64,000 nucleotides of DNA from Candidatus Bathyarchaeum sp. (GTDB lineage Archaea > Thermoproteota > Bathyarchaeia > Bathyarchaeales > Bathyarchaeaceae): assembly GCA_026014565.1 (NCBI GenBank), contig JAOZIB010000018.1, positions 195,042-259,041 of the forward strand, given 5' to 3'. Below, piece after piece: positions 52,179 to 61,756 of the stretch. Below the pieces are notes generated by a model. The model ran no database searches, was not told the origin of the DNA, and saw nothing but the letters and a program-made list of their open reading frames with translations. The first letter of the stretch is position 1, and each line of letters opens with the position of its first letter. A program made the position numbers and the translations under genes.

Positions 52179-53936
52179 GTGGCAACCGTGAACCCAACCG
52201 AAGAAAAACAAGCCCGAGAAATAATCAAAAAAATTGTACTCCTAAATGCTGTTCGTTACGAAGGAAAAGCTACTCCTAAACCAATTTTTAGCAAACTTTT
52301 GGGAGAATATCCTCAGTTTCGAAAAAACGTGAAAGACATTGGACCCATAATCAACGAAACAGTCCAGGGAATCAATTCAATGCCTTTGGATGAACAAAAG
52401 GCGATTGTTGCGAAGAATTGGCCTGAGACTTTGGTTGAAGAAAAAGTAGAAGAAACCAAAAAACTACCGCCTTTGCCTAACGTGAACAAATATAAAAAAG
52501 TGGTTACACGCTTTTCACCAAACCCTGATTTTGTTTTGCACTTGGGTTCAGCGCGGGCAATCTGGCTTAGTTATGCCTACGCCAAAATGTACAACGGCAG
52601 TTTTATTCTTCGTTTTGAGGACACCGACACCAAAACCAAAAAACCAAAACTGGAGTTTTATGAAGGCGTCAGAACAGATATGGATTGGTTGGGTTGTAAA
52701 TGGGATTCAGAATTCATTCAAAGTGACCGGTTGCCAATCTATTATGAGCATGCTGAAGCATTAATCAAAGCAGGAAATGCTTACGTTTGTATTTGTCAGC
52801 GGGAAGTTTTTCGGGAAAAATGCCACTCAGCCCAAGCTTGTCCGTGCCGGATATTGTCTGTCGACGAGAACTTGGTTCGTTGGAACAAAATGTTAGACGG
52901 CACTTACGATGAAGGAGAAGCTGTAGTGCGTGTGAAAACTGAGTTAGGTCATCCCAATCCTGCTGTTCGGGACTGGCCTGCGTTGCGTATTGTAGACACC
53001 GTAAAGTATCCTCATCCTCGGGTATGTAGCAAATACAGTGTTTGGCCCCTTTACAATTTTTCTACTGGAATAGACGACCACCTCATGGGAATAACCCACA
53101 TTATACGAGGAAAAGAGCATCTAACCAATCAAGCTCGGCAAGAATACATGTACAAGCATTTTGGGTGGGACTACCCTGAAACCATCCATTATGGTAGACT
53201 CAAAATAACTGGGGCCTCCCTTAGTAAATCAGAAATTGTAAAAGGCATGGAAAGCGGCCTTTACAAACACTGGGATGACCCAAGGCTTGCCACTCTTGCT
53301 GCTTTGAAAAAACGGGGAATCCAACCCGAAGCCATTCAAAATCTGATAGTTGACGTGGGACCCAAACCCCAAGACGTAGTTTTAAGCTGGAAAAACCTTT
53401 ATGCTCACAACAGAAAACTGGTTGACCCAACCGCTAAACGTTTCTTTTTTGTAGCTTCCCCACTTAAAATTACAGTAACTGGCATTCAAAAACGTTATTC
53501 AGCAAAAATTCCTGTGCATCCCGACCACCCCGAAATGGGTTTTAGAACCTTTGAAGTTACTCCCGTAAATGGAGAAGCGATTTTTCTGATTTCAAAAAAT
53601 GACCTCCGCCTTATTCAGGGTAAACCCGCAGTTCGTTTTATGGACCTTTTCAATTTTACAGTACAAACGATTGCTGAAAACAATGTGCAAGCGATGTTCC
53701 ATAGTGAATCATACGAAGAAGCAAGAAACCTTTCTGCTCCTTTGATTCATTGGCTTCCGGTTGACAGTGGAATTTCTTGTGAAGTAGTGCTGCCAGATGC
53801 TTCTGTTGTTGAGGGCGTTGCAGAGGATAGTTGTAAAAGTTTGAAGCCTGATGAAGTTGTGCAGTTTCAGCGGTATGGGTTTGTAAGAGTAGACGAAATT
53901 AACAACAAGTTAGTTGCATATTTTGCCCACAAGTAG
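52179..53936 (+). CDS. gltX: Glutamyl-tRNA synthetase (archaeal type)
   Basis: Charges tRNA-Glu. The 585-residue protein has an N-terminal helical domain (residues 1-100), then the class I catalytic core with RFSPNPDFVLHLGSARAIW; the HIGH motif reads HLGS. The KMSKS region is KITGASLSKSE. A cysteine cluster (CICQREVF...CHSAQACPC) makes a zinc site in the acceptor domain. The C-terminal barrels are GlnRS-like, as in archaea. It starts at GTG 52179, six bases after idsA. Confidence 0.94.
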   Translation: MATVNPTEEKQAREIIKKIVLLNAVRYEGKATPKPIFSKLLGEYPQFRKNVKDIGPIINETVQGINSMPLDEQKAIVAKNWPETLVEEKVEETKKLPPLPNVNKYKKVVTRFSPNPDFVLHLGSARAIWLSYAYAKMYNGSFILRFEDTDTKTKKPKLEFYEGVRTDMDWLGCKWDSEFIQSDRLPIYYEHAEALIKAGNAYVCICQREVFREKCHSAQACPCRILSVDENLVRWNKMLDGTYDEGEAVVRVKTELGHPNPAVRDWPALRIVDTVKYPHPRVCSKYSVWPLYNFSTGIDDHLMGITHIIRGKEHLTNQARQEYMYKHFGWDYPETIHYGRLKITGASLSKSEIVKGMESGLYKHWDDPRLATLAALKKRGIQPEAIQNLIVDVGPKPQDVVLSWKNLYAHNRKLVDPTAKRFFFVASPLKITVTGIQKRYSAKIPVHPDHPEMGFRTFEVTPVNGEAIFLISKNDLRLIQGKPAVRFMDLFNFTVQTIAENNVQAMFHSESYEEARNLSAPLIHWLPVDSGISCEVVLPDASVVEGVAEDSCKSLKPDEVVQFQRYGFVRVDEINNKLVAYFAHK

Positions 53937-53980
53937 GTTTCGTATGTAAAATTTTTTATTTTATCTTTCTTTTTACTTTA

Positions 53981-55018
53981 ATGGGGTTTTGTTTGTCAAA
54001 TCTGATTTCTAAATGCGGAATTGATTGTGGCACTTGTCCTTGGGGACCTTTTCCTCGGGAGAGTATGTCTGAAAGCAAGTTTGAAGAGTTTAAGGTCCGT
54101 GCTAAACAGATTTTGGGGTATACACCAATTCGGACTGCTTGTGTGACTTGTCAAACTCCTGATGATCAGATTCCAAAAACGTCAAGGCTTCCTAGTAAAA
54201 AGTGTTTGATACGCCAGTGTGTAGACAAAGCTGGAATTCCAAATTGTAGCTTTTGTTCTCGCTTTCCCTGTGAAACCTTAAAAGGAACGGCAGATGCGTG
54301 GAAGCGTGAAGTTATCGAAGCTAAATTGGGGGCGTCTTTGTCTGATGTGGATTACAGTCGGTTTGTTGAGCCCTTTGAAGGTTTGAAGAGATTAACTGTT
54401 TTTCGGGAATCCTTAAAGCCAAATGACTTTGTTGAACCTCCAAAAATAAACGCAAAAACAAAATTAGTTAAATTTCCCAAGAATTTGATTTCAATTGAAG
54501 TCGAGCATTTCAAACAAGTTCACACATTAATTGAAAAAATTTGGAATTCTTCCTTTGGGTTACACGACCCTGACACCTTTGCGCAACATCACACCGTTAA
54601 AAAACAACGAACTCATGTTTTGAGGTTTTTGTGGATTTTTGGAACATATGGCATCTTGGAATCAGACCGCTCAAAGCTTGTTATCGACCCAAAAACCTAT
54701 CTTGATAACCGTGGAAGCGAAAAACAGTTAGCCATTTGGTCGTTTCTTGAATGTGTTGTTTTCAAGGAATTGTCCAGATTGGGGGTTTGTTGTAAACGTG
54801 TGCCCTTATCTGGAGTAAATATTGCAGACCTAACCACCGGCACAGGATATGTCCGAAACAAAGGTTGGGTTATGAGCATTTCTTTTAAGAACCAAATTGG
54901 TGGGTTAGATGCTCTGCGGGCTTTAAATGCTTACTGCAAAAAATTAAACAAAAAATTTGATAAAAAAGCGTTTCAACAGTTCTGTATGACCGATATGGGT
55001 GTTTTGTCTGACCTTTAA
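53981..55018 (+). CDS. Cysteine-rich DUF3795-like protein
   Basis: A 345-residue protein. The first 110 residues are rich in cysteine (ISKCGIDCGTCPWGPFPR, ACVTCQTPDD, CLIRQCV, CSFCSRFPC) like DUF3795 zinc proteins, while the rest (helical, with SFLECVVFKELSRLG) is not recognised. It starts at ATG 53981 or TTG 53993; the latter gives MSNLISKCGIDCG, the family-like start. Copy D of the dispersed repeat starts 33 bp after the stop. Confidence 0.6.
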   Translation: MGFCLSNLISKCGIDCGTCPWGPFPRESMSESKFEEFKVRAKQILGYTPIRTACVTCQTPDDQIPKTSRLPSKKCLIRQCVDKAGIPNCSFCSRFPCETLKGTADAWKREVIEAKLGASLSDVDYSRFVEPFEGLKRLTVFRESLKPNDFVEPPKINAKTKLVKFPKNLISIEVEHFKQVHTLIEKIWNSSFGLHDPDTFAQHHTVKKQRTHVLRFLWIFGTYGILESDRSKLVIDPKTYLDNRGSEKQLAIWSFLECVVFKELSRLGVCCKRVPLSGVNIADLTTGTGYVRNKGWVMSISFKNQIGGLDALRALNAYCKKLNKKFDKKAFQQFCMTDMGVLSDL

Positions 55019-55050
55019 GGAACAGTTTTGGTGTTCTTTTGGTTTTTATA

Positions 55051-55101
55051 GAAAAAGACCGTTTTCAACATAGAATTACTATCAGTATTCTAATATGCTG
55101 G
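55051..55101 (+). repeat. Dispersed intergenic element, copy D
   Basis: GAAAAAGACC, GTTTTCAAC, spacer, then TACTATCAGTATTC and TAATATGCTGG. It lies in the 3' untranslated region of the DUF3795-like gene, in sense, and ends 11 bp before the next gene. Confidence 0.7.
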
Positions 55102-55111
55102 CAATTGATAT

Positions 55112-55339
55112 TTGAGTAAAATTCTTATTGTCTTTGAACTAAATATTTTGTTGATTGCGTTGTCGGAAAATAAGAAACTGGTTTGTCCCTTGTGTCAGTG
55201 CACCGAATTTGAGAAACAAGAAGGAAAAATGGATAGCAAATGGGGCGTAACTGCTCACCAAATAACTTTGATGATATGCAAAAACTGCAGATTCATTTTG
55301 AGTTTTTCAAAAGGCAGAACAATCTTTGACTTTGATTAG
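55112..55339 (+). CDS. Zinc-ribbon small protein
   Basis: The core SENKKLVCPLCQCTEFEKQ ... ICKNCRFILSFSKGR is a two-knuckle zinc ribbon. A TTG at 55160 gives MSENKKLVCP and is a likely true start; the upstream 16 residues are hydrophobic and not typical. The protein would then be about 59 residues. Function unknown. The dispersed repeat occurs both before and after it. Confidence 0.6.
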   Translation: MSKILIVFELNILLIALSENKKLVCPLCQCTEFEKQEGKMDSKWGVTAHQITLMICKNCRFILSFSKGRTIFDFD

Positions 55340-55390
55340 AACAATGACGCTTTGATGAGCTAAGAACTTGAATTCTTTTCTGGCTTTTCT

Positions 55391-55453
55391 GAAAAAGATT
55401 CTTTTCAACATTGTATTGTTGTTAGTATACTGATAGTATCCTAACATAGTTGG
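55391..55453 (+). repeat. Dispersed intergenic element, copy E
   Basis: GAAAAAGATT, CTTTTCAAC, then GTTAGTATACTGATAGTATC and CTAACATAGTTGG. It is about 12 bp longer than the others because the dyad part is partly duplicated. It lies in the 3' untranslated region of the zinc-ribbon gene, in sense. Confidence 0.6.
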
Positions 55454-55522
55454 ATTTTGGGAACTGTTGAAACAGTTTATATCTCCTTGTTTTCATTATA
55501 CAATAAAACTTGGGGATTACAG

Positions 55523-55666
55523 TTGGTTGAGCAACGAAAAGACCTTTGTGGATGCGTCTATGAAATTCAGGAAGGCATTATGGTTTGTGTTAAACGTTGT
55601 AAAAAACACAGCAGACCAAAACGAAAGCGCCCCTTTCGAGCGAAAGCAGAGTGTGTAAGACCATAA
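55523..55666 (+). CDS. Small Cys/His protein, 47 residues
   Basis: From TTG 55523 the product reads VEQRKDLCGCVYEIQEG and then VCVKRCKKHSRPKRKR, with CGC and CKKH making a likely zinc site. GGGGATT lies upstream of the TTG. The longer frame from 55457 adds 22 residues that look like untranslated sequence. Function unknown. Confidence 0.5.
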   Translation: MVEQRKDLCGCVYEIQEGIMVCVKRCKKHSRPKRKRPFRAKAECVRP

Positions 55667-55730
55667 AAAGGGGGATCAAATCCTTTTTTTAATAGGCGCT
55701 CTGAATATATCCATACGGACATGAGCAAAA

Positions 55731-58403
55731 ATGGCTACACAGAGTTCTTTATTGTCGTTCGGGGACGTTCCAAAAAAGAAAAAACCTGAATCCACCAATA
55801 TCCAAGTAATTGAAGAATCCCAACAAACATCAACGGACAAAGAACCAGTAATATACCCAGACTTTCCAGAAAATTTACCCCCGTCTTATCTTGTATCTAT
55901 TTCATATGACGGAAAAAAAGCATTAGCCAAGCTTTCTTTGTATGAGCCTGTTTCACAAAAAATCTATTTTTGGTACGACAACACCGGTCACAAGCCTTAC
56001 TTGTTAACTAGTCTTGCTCCCGAAGAAGTGGAAAAAATCAGCGGAGTTACTTCTCATACTGGATACGACCATGTGGAAGCTGTTGAAAAGTTTGACCCCC
56101 TTCATGACAAAACCATTACCGTAACAAAAGTAGTAGCCAAAGACCCCCTTGCTATCGGTGGGCGCCAACATGGGTGTTTAAGGGACATTATTCCAGAAGA
56201 TTATCAAGCCTTAACAGGAATTGACGAGCCTCCAAAAGTTTGGGAGTCATATATCCGGTATTATCAGTCTTACATTTACGACAACAACCTTGTTATCGGC
56301 ATGTTGTATGCCATAAAAGACGGAAATTTGGTTCGGGTAGTCCAGAAATCCTCGGAAGAAACCATCAAACAGATTCTGGGAAAGTTTTCTGATGTAGACA
56401 AACAGTTCCGAGATACTGTAGAAATGTGGGCCCGGCTTCTGGAATCTCCTGCCCCCGAGTTTAAACGAGTGGGATTAGACATAGAAGTCGCATCTGCAGT
56501 TGCCACTCGGGTTCCTGACCCCCAAAAAGCTACGGACCCTGTTGTTTGTGTGGCGTTGTACGGTTCAGACCGCAAAAAACAGTTGTTCATTTTGAAACGA
56601 AAAGGAATCGAACAAGGCAACCGAAAACTGCCTGATGATGCTTTGGTTACCTATTTTGATGAAGAAAAAGAGTTGCTACAAAAATTGTTTGAAGCAACCA
56701 TGCAGTATCCCTTTGTTTTAACTTTTAATGGTGACGATTTCGACCTGCCGTTTTTGTATAATCGGGCAAAGAATCTTGGAATAGACAAAACTGAAATTCC
56801 AATAGAAGTGGGTAGAAGAACCTGTTCAGTTACCCACGGTGTTCACATTGACCTTTACAAGTTCTTCTTTAATCGTTCAATCCAAATTTACGCTTTTGGT
56901 AATAAATATCGGGACATGACACTTGACGCTATCGGCACAGCACTTTTAGAGCTTCCAAAAATTGAGCATGAAAAAGCATTTTCTGAACTAAGCTACACTG
57001 AACTTGCTGAATACAATCTGCGTGACTCAGAAATCACCTTGGATTTGACTGCCTTTAACGATAACTTGGTCATGAAACTGATTCTAGCAATGTCCCGAAT
57101 TTCCCATATGCCCATGGAAGACGTAAGTCGCCAAGGGGTTTCTCGTTGGATTCGTAACTTTTTGTATCATGAACACCGCCAACGAAACATGCTCATTCCA
57201 AACAAAGAAGACATCCTTGCACTCAAGGGCGGAACCACAACTACTGCAATGATTAAAGGTAAAAAATACAAGGGCGCCATAGTTGTTGATCCTGTTCCGG
57301 GTGTCCACTTTAATGTTGCAGTTATGGACTTTGCCAGTCTGTATCCGTCAATCATTAAGGTTTACAATCTGGGTTACCAAACTTTGTTATGCAACCACGA
57401 AGAATGCAAAAAAAACAAGGTTCCCGAAACAACCCACTGGATATGTACAAAAAACAAGGCACTAGAAAGTTTACTGATTGGCTCGTTGCGGGATTTGCGA
57501 GTTAAATGGTACAAACAAAAAGCCAAAGACAAAACCTTGCCTCAAGATGTACAAAGCTGGTACGCCGTAATTCCTAGTGCCCTTAAAGTCGTTTTGAATG
57601 CAAGTTATGGTGTTTTTGGTTCACCTGCTTTTGGTTTATACTGCCCACCAGTTGCAGAAGCAACCGCAGCAATTGGAAGGCACGTTATCACGCAAACCAT
57701 CGAAAAAGCCCGTTCCTTGGGTGTTGAAGTTTTGTATGGGGACACAGACAGTGTCTTTTTGAAGAATCCCTCTCCCGAGCAGGTAAAAATTCTGGCAGAT
57801 TGGTCTATAACAAAGATGGGCATGGAGCTGGAAGTAGAAAAATGGTACCGATACGCGGTTTTTAGTTCCCGAAAAAAGAACTATCTTGGAATCTTGAAAA
57901 ATGGAGGCATTGACGTCAAAGGAATGACCGGAAAGAAACGTCACATTCCGCCATATATCAAAAAAGCCTTCTATGAAATGGAAGAACGCCTTCAACAGGT
58001 GCATAACCCTGCAGAGTTCGAGGAAGCAAAAAAGGAGATTAAACAACTCATCCGTGACCGTTACAACTGTTTAAAGAAACGCCAATGGGGCGATACTCCT
58101 GATGATTTGGCCTTTCATGTTGTTTTGGGAAAACCGTTGTCTGATTACACAAAAACTACTCCACAGCATGTGAAAGCGGGTCGGGAACTGGAAAAAATGG
58201 GTTATGAACTTAAAACTGGCGACTTAATTAGTTACGTTAAAGTCATAAAAGGCGTTAAACCCGTGCAAATAGCCACAAACAGTGAAATCGATGTTGACAA
58301 GTATGTTATGTATTTGCAGTCGACTTTTGATCAGATTCTTGATGCGTTAGGACTGGATTTTGATGAAATAATTGGCTTAACTAAGCTGTTCCGCTTTATG
58401 TAA
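55731..58403 (+). CDS. polB: Family-B DNA polymerase
   Basis: Replicative or repair DNA polymerase of 890 residues. Proofreading exonuclease motifs are VGLDIEVAS (Exo I), NGDDFDLPFLYNRA (Exo II) and YNLRDSEITLDL (Exo III). Polymerase motifs are DFASLYPSI (A), KVVLNASYGVFGS (B) and YGDTDSVF (C), then KKNYLGI. All catalytic residues are present. The extreme N-terminus, QSSLLSFG at residues 4-11, resembles a PCNA-interacting box and is followed by a disordered stretch. Confidence 0.96.
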   Translation: MATQSSLLSFGDVPKKKKPESTNIQVIEESQQTSTDKEPVIYPDFPENLPPSYLVSISYDGKKALAKLSLYEPVSQKIYFWYDNTGHKPYLLTSLAPEEVEKISGVTSHTGYDHVEAVEKFDPLHDKTITVTKVVAKDPLAIGGRQHGCLRDIIPEDYQALTGIDEPPKVWESYIRYYQSYIYDNNLVIGMLYAIKDGNLVRVVQKSSEETIKQILGKFSDVDKQFRDTVEMWARLLESPAPEFKRVGLDIEVASAVATRVPDPQKATDPVVCVALYGSDRKKQLFILKRKGIEQGNRKLPDDALVTYFDEEKELLQKLFEATMQYPFVLTFNGDDFDLPFLYNRAKNLGIDKTEIPIEVGRRTCSVTHGVHIDLYKFFFNRSIQIYAFGNKYRDMTLDAIGTALLELPKIEHEKAFSELSYTELAEYNLRDSEITLDLTAFNDNLVMKLILAMSRISHMPMEDVSRQGVSRWIRNFLYHEHRQRNMLIPNKEDILALKGGTTTTAMIKGKKYKGAIVVDPVPGVHFNVAVMDFASLYPSIIKVYNLGYQTLLCNHEECKKNKVPETTHWICTKNKALESLLIGSLRDLRVKWYKQKAKDKTLPQDVQSWYAVIPSALKVVLNASYGVFGSPAFGLYCPPVAEATAAIGRHVITQTIEKARSLGVEVLYGDTDSVFLKNPSPEQVKILADWSITKMGMELEVEKWYRYAVFSSRKKNYLGILKNGGIDVKGMTGKKRHIPPYIKKAFYEMEERLQQVHNPAEFEEAKKEIKQLIRDRYNCLKKRQWGDTPDDLAFHVVLGKPLSDYTKTTPQHVKAGRELEKMGYELKTGDLISYVKVIKGVKPVQIATNSEIDVDKYVMYLQSTFDQILDALGLDFDEIIGLTKLFRFM

Positions 58404-58425
58404 AAAGTAGGATGGCCCCAAAAAT

Positions 58426-58749
58426 TTAGGGGTTTTCAAATTTTTTGTCGTTATTTACACAGTTGGATTTTGGTCCAGTGTGTTTGACTTCTACGCCTTC
58501 TTCAATAGGTCTGCAGGGTATCTGATATTTTTTGAATAACCACATTAGTTCTTTGAAGGCTTTTTCGTTAACTTCAAGCTCTACAACTTCAGTCATTTCT
58601 TCTATAATTGCATGGTGTTTTGGGTTAGCTTTGTAGAGCATCATAAATTCGGTGTCTTGATCAGATTTTGGAGGAATTGCAACAATTTCCCACAAGGATT
58701 TTACTGGAAAGTTGCGCGGAGGATATCGCTTAATCCGAATTTTTTTCAA
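58426..58749 (-). CDS. Hypothetical protein, 107 residues
   Basis: A charged protein starting KKIRIKRYPPRNFPVKSLWEIV, with a probable alpha/beta region (HHAIIEEMTEVVELEVNEKA). No family recognised. It starts at TTG 58749 with TTAGGAG upstream. It is convergent with polB. Confidence 0.5.
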   Translation of the reverse strand: MKKIRIKRYPPRNFPVKSLWEIVAIPPKSDQDTEFMMLYKANPKHHAIIEEMTEVVELEVNEKAFKELMWLFKKYQIPCRPIEEGVEVKHTGPKSNCVNNDKKFENP

Positions 58750-58988
58750 TATCCATGCTCCTAATCAGTAATAATTCCTAGGATTTGTTGGTGTTTCATA
58801 TAAGCGGGTATGAAAGGTTTTTCTATATCTTACTTATAGATAAATTGCTACAAAAAAATGTACCGCTATATCTAAACAATTTGATAAAGGGTAAACTATT
58901 TTGCATTACAGATAAACATTTTCATGTTTTAATAGAACAAACTTAAAGTTTCAAGATTTCACAATTAACTTCAAAGGACGACAAAAAT

Positions 58989-59804
58989 TTGATAATTTTC
59001 ATAGCCTCCAAACAAGACACCGCAGGAATGAACATAGCAAACCAATTAATCAAAAACTACCAGTTTGAAAAAACTTCAGAAACATTCCAAGATAACCCTG
59101 TTTACATAAAAACTTTATACAACAAAGAAAGCAAACTGCTTTTCGTTGAAGCAGAAATCGTTCAAACTCAATTCTTAGAAAACTTAGTTAATCCTCAACT
59201 GATGGTTTTTCTCTCTCGCCACAGTAGCTCAAAAGGTGTCCCAACCCTTTCTGTGCACGCCCCAGGAAACTTGTCTGAGGCAAAATTTGGTGGAAAACCA
59301 AAAACAGTTTCCGTCTCCCCTGCAAGGGCAATGAAAAATGCTCTTTGTGAAATGGACAAACAGGTAAAAGAAAAAAAGTTAGAATACGAAGTTTCCTACG
59401 AAGTCACCCATCATGGCCCCTCGTTAAATTTTCCTTCTATGTTTGTTGAATTAGGTAGTTCTCCAGAACAGTGGATTGACATTGAAGCTGCAAAAGTTGT
59501 TGCAGATTCCGCTGTTGCTGCTGTTTCTGATTGTTCTGTCTGTCCCGCGGTGGTTGGAATTGGTGGACCGCATTACAACAAAAAGTTCACAAAACTTGCC
59601 ATAACTAATGAACGGGCTTTTGGTCACATGATTCCAAAATATGCACTTGACTCAATTGATGCTGAAATAATAGAGCAATGCGTTAACCGAACCCAAGAAC
59701 CGGTAAAATCTGTGGTTTTGGATTGGAAAGGAATCAAAGGCGAACATAAACTCAAGATAGTTGATGCTATGGACTCGCTTGGTTTAGAAATAGAAAAAAT
59801 TTAG
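58989..59804 (+). CDS. dtdA: D-aminoacyl-tRNA deacylase (archaeal/plant GEK1 type)
   Basis: Removes D-amino acids wrongly loaded onto tRNA. The 271-residue metal-dependent protein has IFIASKQDTAGMNIA, FLSRHSSSKGVPTLSVHAPGN, THHGPSLNFPSMFVELGSS and VGIGGPHYNKKF, all family marks. It starts at TTG 58989. It is a single gene convergent with mscL. Confidence 0.93.
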   Translation: MIIFIASKQDTAGMNIANQLIKNYQFEKTSETFQDNPVYIKTLYNKESKLLFVEAEIVQTQFLENLVNPQLMVFLSRHSSSKGVPTLSVHAPGNLSEAKFGGKPKTVSVSPARAMKNALCEMDKQVKEKKLEYEVSYEVTHHGPSLNFPSMFVELGSSPEQWIDIEAAKVVADSAVAAVSDCSVCPAVVGIGGPHYNKKFTKLAITNERAFGHMIPKYALDSIDAEIIEQCVNRTQEPVKSVVLDWKGIKGEHKLKIVDAMDSLGLEIEKI

Positions 59805-59832
59805 GATGAAAAATGTGGAAAGGGGGAAATTT

Positions 59833-60198
59833 TTACTGTATTCTCCATTTTTTGGTCAGCTTTACTAATATGAAGATAACTAACGCTACGATTATGAACG
59901 TTATGAATGCTACTAGAAAGTTTCCCAGACCAAAGACTTGTTCTCCGACGGTATACTGTAATGATGCTAAATCACTAACAGGTAATACCAGCCCGATTGC
60001 GGGTAATAGTAAATCTTTAGCCAAAGATTGGACGAGTTGACCTAAGTAAACACCCATAATGAAAGCGACAGCCAGACCCATGACTTTATAGTTTTCGATA
60101 AATGCCTTGAATTCAGCCCATAATCCTTTAGGTGCAGGAGGTGGAGGAGCAGGTTTAGCAGCAAGAAGTTCTCGTATCTGCTGAAGTTCCTTTAACAT
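59833..60198 (-). CDS. mscL: Large-conductance mechanosensitive channel MscL
   Basis: Pressure-release channel of the membrane. The 121-residue protein has FKAFIENYKVMGLAVAFIMG (first pore helix), then LPAIGLVLP and a second helix with VAFITFIIVALVIFILVK. The usual N-terminal amphipathic helix is replaced by a longer proline/alanine-rich stretch (AAKPAPPPPAPK). It is 229 bp downstream of metK on the same strand. Confidence 0.85.
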   Translation of the reverse strand: MLKELQQIRELLAAKPAPPPPAPKGLWAEFKAFIENYKVMGLAVAFIMGVYLGQLVQSLAKDLLLPAIGLVLPVSDLASLQYTVGEQVFGLGNFLVAFITFIIVALVIFILVKLTKKWRIQ

Positions 60199-60333
60199 TT
60201 CATCTTGATTTGAAATTTTTATTCACCTTCTATACTAATGGTGCAGATTCCCCTTTTAACATCTGTTATCCTCACTGGTTTTTCAACATCTTGTTAATTA
60301 AAAACTAACATAATGGAAGCAAACCAACTTTCA

Positions 60334-60386
60334 ACTAACATATTAGACTACTAATAGAGTACAATGTTGAAAACAAGCTTTTCAGA
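60334..60386 (-). repeat. Dispersed intergenic element, copy C
   Basis: On the minus strand: TCTGAAAAGCTT, GTTTTCAAC, spacer, then CTCTATTAGTAGTC and TAATATGTTAGTT. TATTAG-ACTA-CTAATA (plus strand) is a perfect dyad. It starts 42 bp after the metK stop, in sense. Confidence 0.7.
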
Positions 60387-60427
60387 AAAATACAATAAAA
60401 CAAAAAAAATAATGAAAAGTCTGGATT

Positions 60428-61639
60428 TTACCAGACTGAGATTTTTCCATAGGTGAGTTTTTCACAAAAGTTTTCGATGTTTGCAAGTTCTGCATCGATT
60501 ACTTCGTTGACTCGACCTTGGATTTTCTTGTCGTAAACTGAACCATCGTTCATGACAACTTGGGCAGCTGCGATTGCGGGTTGGTCGATAGGTTTGCCGA
60601 TTTGGCTTAGAAGCCAGACAATGGTTTCTGCAATTTCGGGGACTTCGTCACAGATTTTTCGTGCAATTTGGTGGCTTAGTGCGTTATAGATTTTTCCAAC
60701 ATGACTGACTGGGTTTTTGCCTGCTGCAGCTTCAGTTCCGATTGGCCTGTTAAGGGAGATTACTCCGTTGACTTTGTTGCCTCGTCCAACTTGTCCAGAG
60801 TCTGCACCATCTGCACAAGTTCCTAACACAGTCAAAAAGACACCGTCAACTCCACGGTCATCCACATCTAATGTGTTGATGTAAACATTAACCTTATCAA
60901 AGGCACCTTTAGCGTTGACCCATTCCTCGACATCAGCTGTGATTTCGGCTTTTCTGCGCATATAGTCTTTCACATCCGAAACAAGGTGATCAACAAAAGC
61001 GTTACAAATGGTCAAGTTCAAAACATTGCCGTTCTTGTAGCCCATGACTTTGACGTCTTCTCCGCTCATTGGGAATCGTTTCTTGAATTCCTTAGAGTTG
61101 ATGTATCGTTCAGTGGTCAAAACCATGTTTTCTGTGCGAGTTAAAGGTGCATAACCTACTGCTGCTGAAGTATCGTTGGCTCCAAACATGCAGGTTTCCC
61201 GCTTGAAAATATCAGTAAGTCCTTGTGAGCCTTGTCTGATTGCGATTTGGTATTTCATGTGTTTTTCGGGGTCGACAAATCGGATGTTTTCTTTGAGCCA
61301 TTTTTTGGCTGTGTTTATGGCGATGTCTTCAACTGGTATTTCTTTTCCGTTGGCTCCAAAGGTTGCCCTGTCTCCGAAAATTAGGAGCATGGGTTTGTTT
61401 ACCACTCCGCCTCCGAATTTGCATTCTACATCCCCGGCAACAAGTAGGGCCTTGTCGGTGTTGTGATGTAAAATTGCTCCAAATTCTTTGATGTAAGCTT
61501 TGCTTAGTTCCACTGAAACCTGATCCATTATGGCGTCGCACATGGAGTCAGGATGACCAACACCCTTGCGTTCAACTATCTCTACTGGTTGCTTGTCTAG
61601 GGGTGTACATTTCGAATCATTAACAAGTATGTTCCTCAT
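60428..61639 (-). CDS. mat: S-adenosylmethionine synthetase, archaeal type
   Basis: Makes SAM from methionine and ATP. The 403-residue protein is the archaeal form, unlike bacterial MetK, with [15 protein letters not shown], the dinucleotide-like [12 protein letters not shown], and [31 protein letters not shown] 61639, with GGTG just upstream, gives the family start; the frame extends upstream to 61915 but overlaps purF and is not coding. It supplies the methyltransferases seen in the window. Confidence 0.94.
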   Translation of the reverse strand: MRNILVNDSKCTPLDKQPVEIVERKGVGHPDSMCDAIMDQVSVELSKAYIKEFGAILHHNTDKALLVAGDVECKFGGGVVNKPMLLIFGDRATFGANGKEIPVEDIAINTAKKWLKENIRFVDPEKHMKYQIAIRQGSQGLTDIFKRETCMFGANDTSAAVGYAPLTRTENMVLTTERYINSKEFKKRFPMSGEDVKVMGYKNGNVLNLTICNAFVDHLVSDVKDYMRRKAEITADVEEWVNAKGAFDKVNVYINTLDVDDRGVDGVFLTVLGTCADGADSGQVGRGNKVNGVISLNRPIGTEAAAGKNPVSHVGKIYNALSHQIARKICDEVPEIAETIVWLLSQIGKPIDQPAIAAAQVVMNDGSVYDKKIQGRVNEVIDAELANIENFCEKLTYGKISVW

Positions 61640-61720
61640 CAAAAACACCTTGATGAAAAAGCCTAACTCTGATAATTCATATATACCTTGCGATAATACC
61701 AGCATCACAGCTTCGTCAAC

Positions 61721-61756
61721 AAAACTATGCCAAACAACATAGTTTTCATATGAAAA
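61721..61756. promoter_or_regulatory. Two overlapping palindromes between metK and purF
   Basis: AAAACTATG (61721-61729) and CATAGTTTT (61738-61746) form a 9-bp inverted repeat with an 8-bp spacer. TTTTCATATGAAAA (61743-61756) is a perfect 14-bp palindrome overlapping its right arm. They lie in the 217-bp divergent gap between the SAM synthetase and amidophosphoribosyltransferase genes and could bind one regulator of both. They are 82 bp and 101 bp from the two starts. Confidence 0.5.

Noticed and set aside
20747-55453. The six dispersed elements considered as a CRISPR array or insertion sequence ends
   Set aside because: They are singletons kilobases apart, with no regular spacers, no terminal inverted repeats and no transposase or cas gene.
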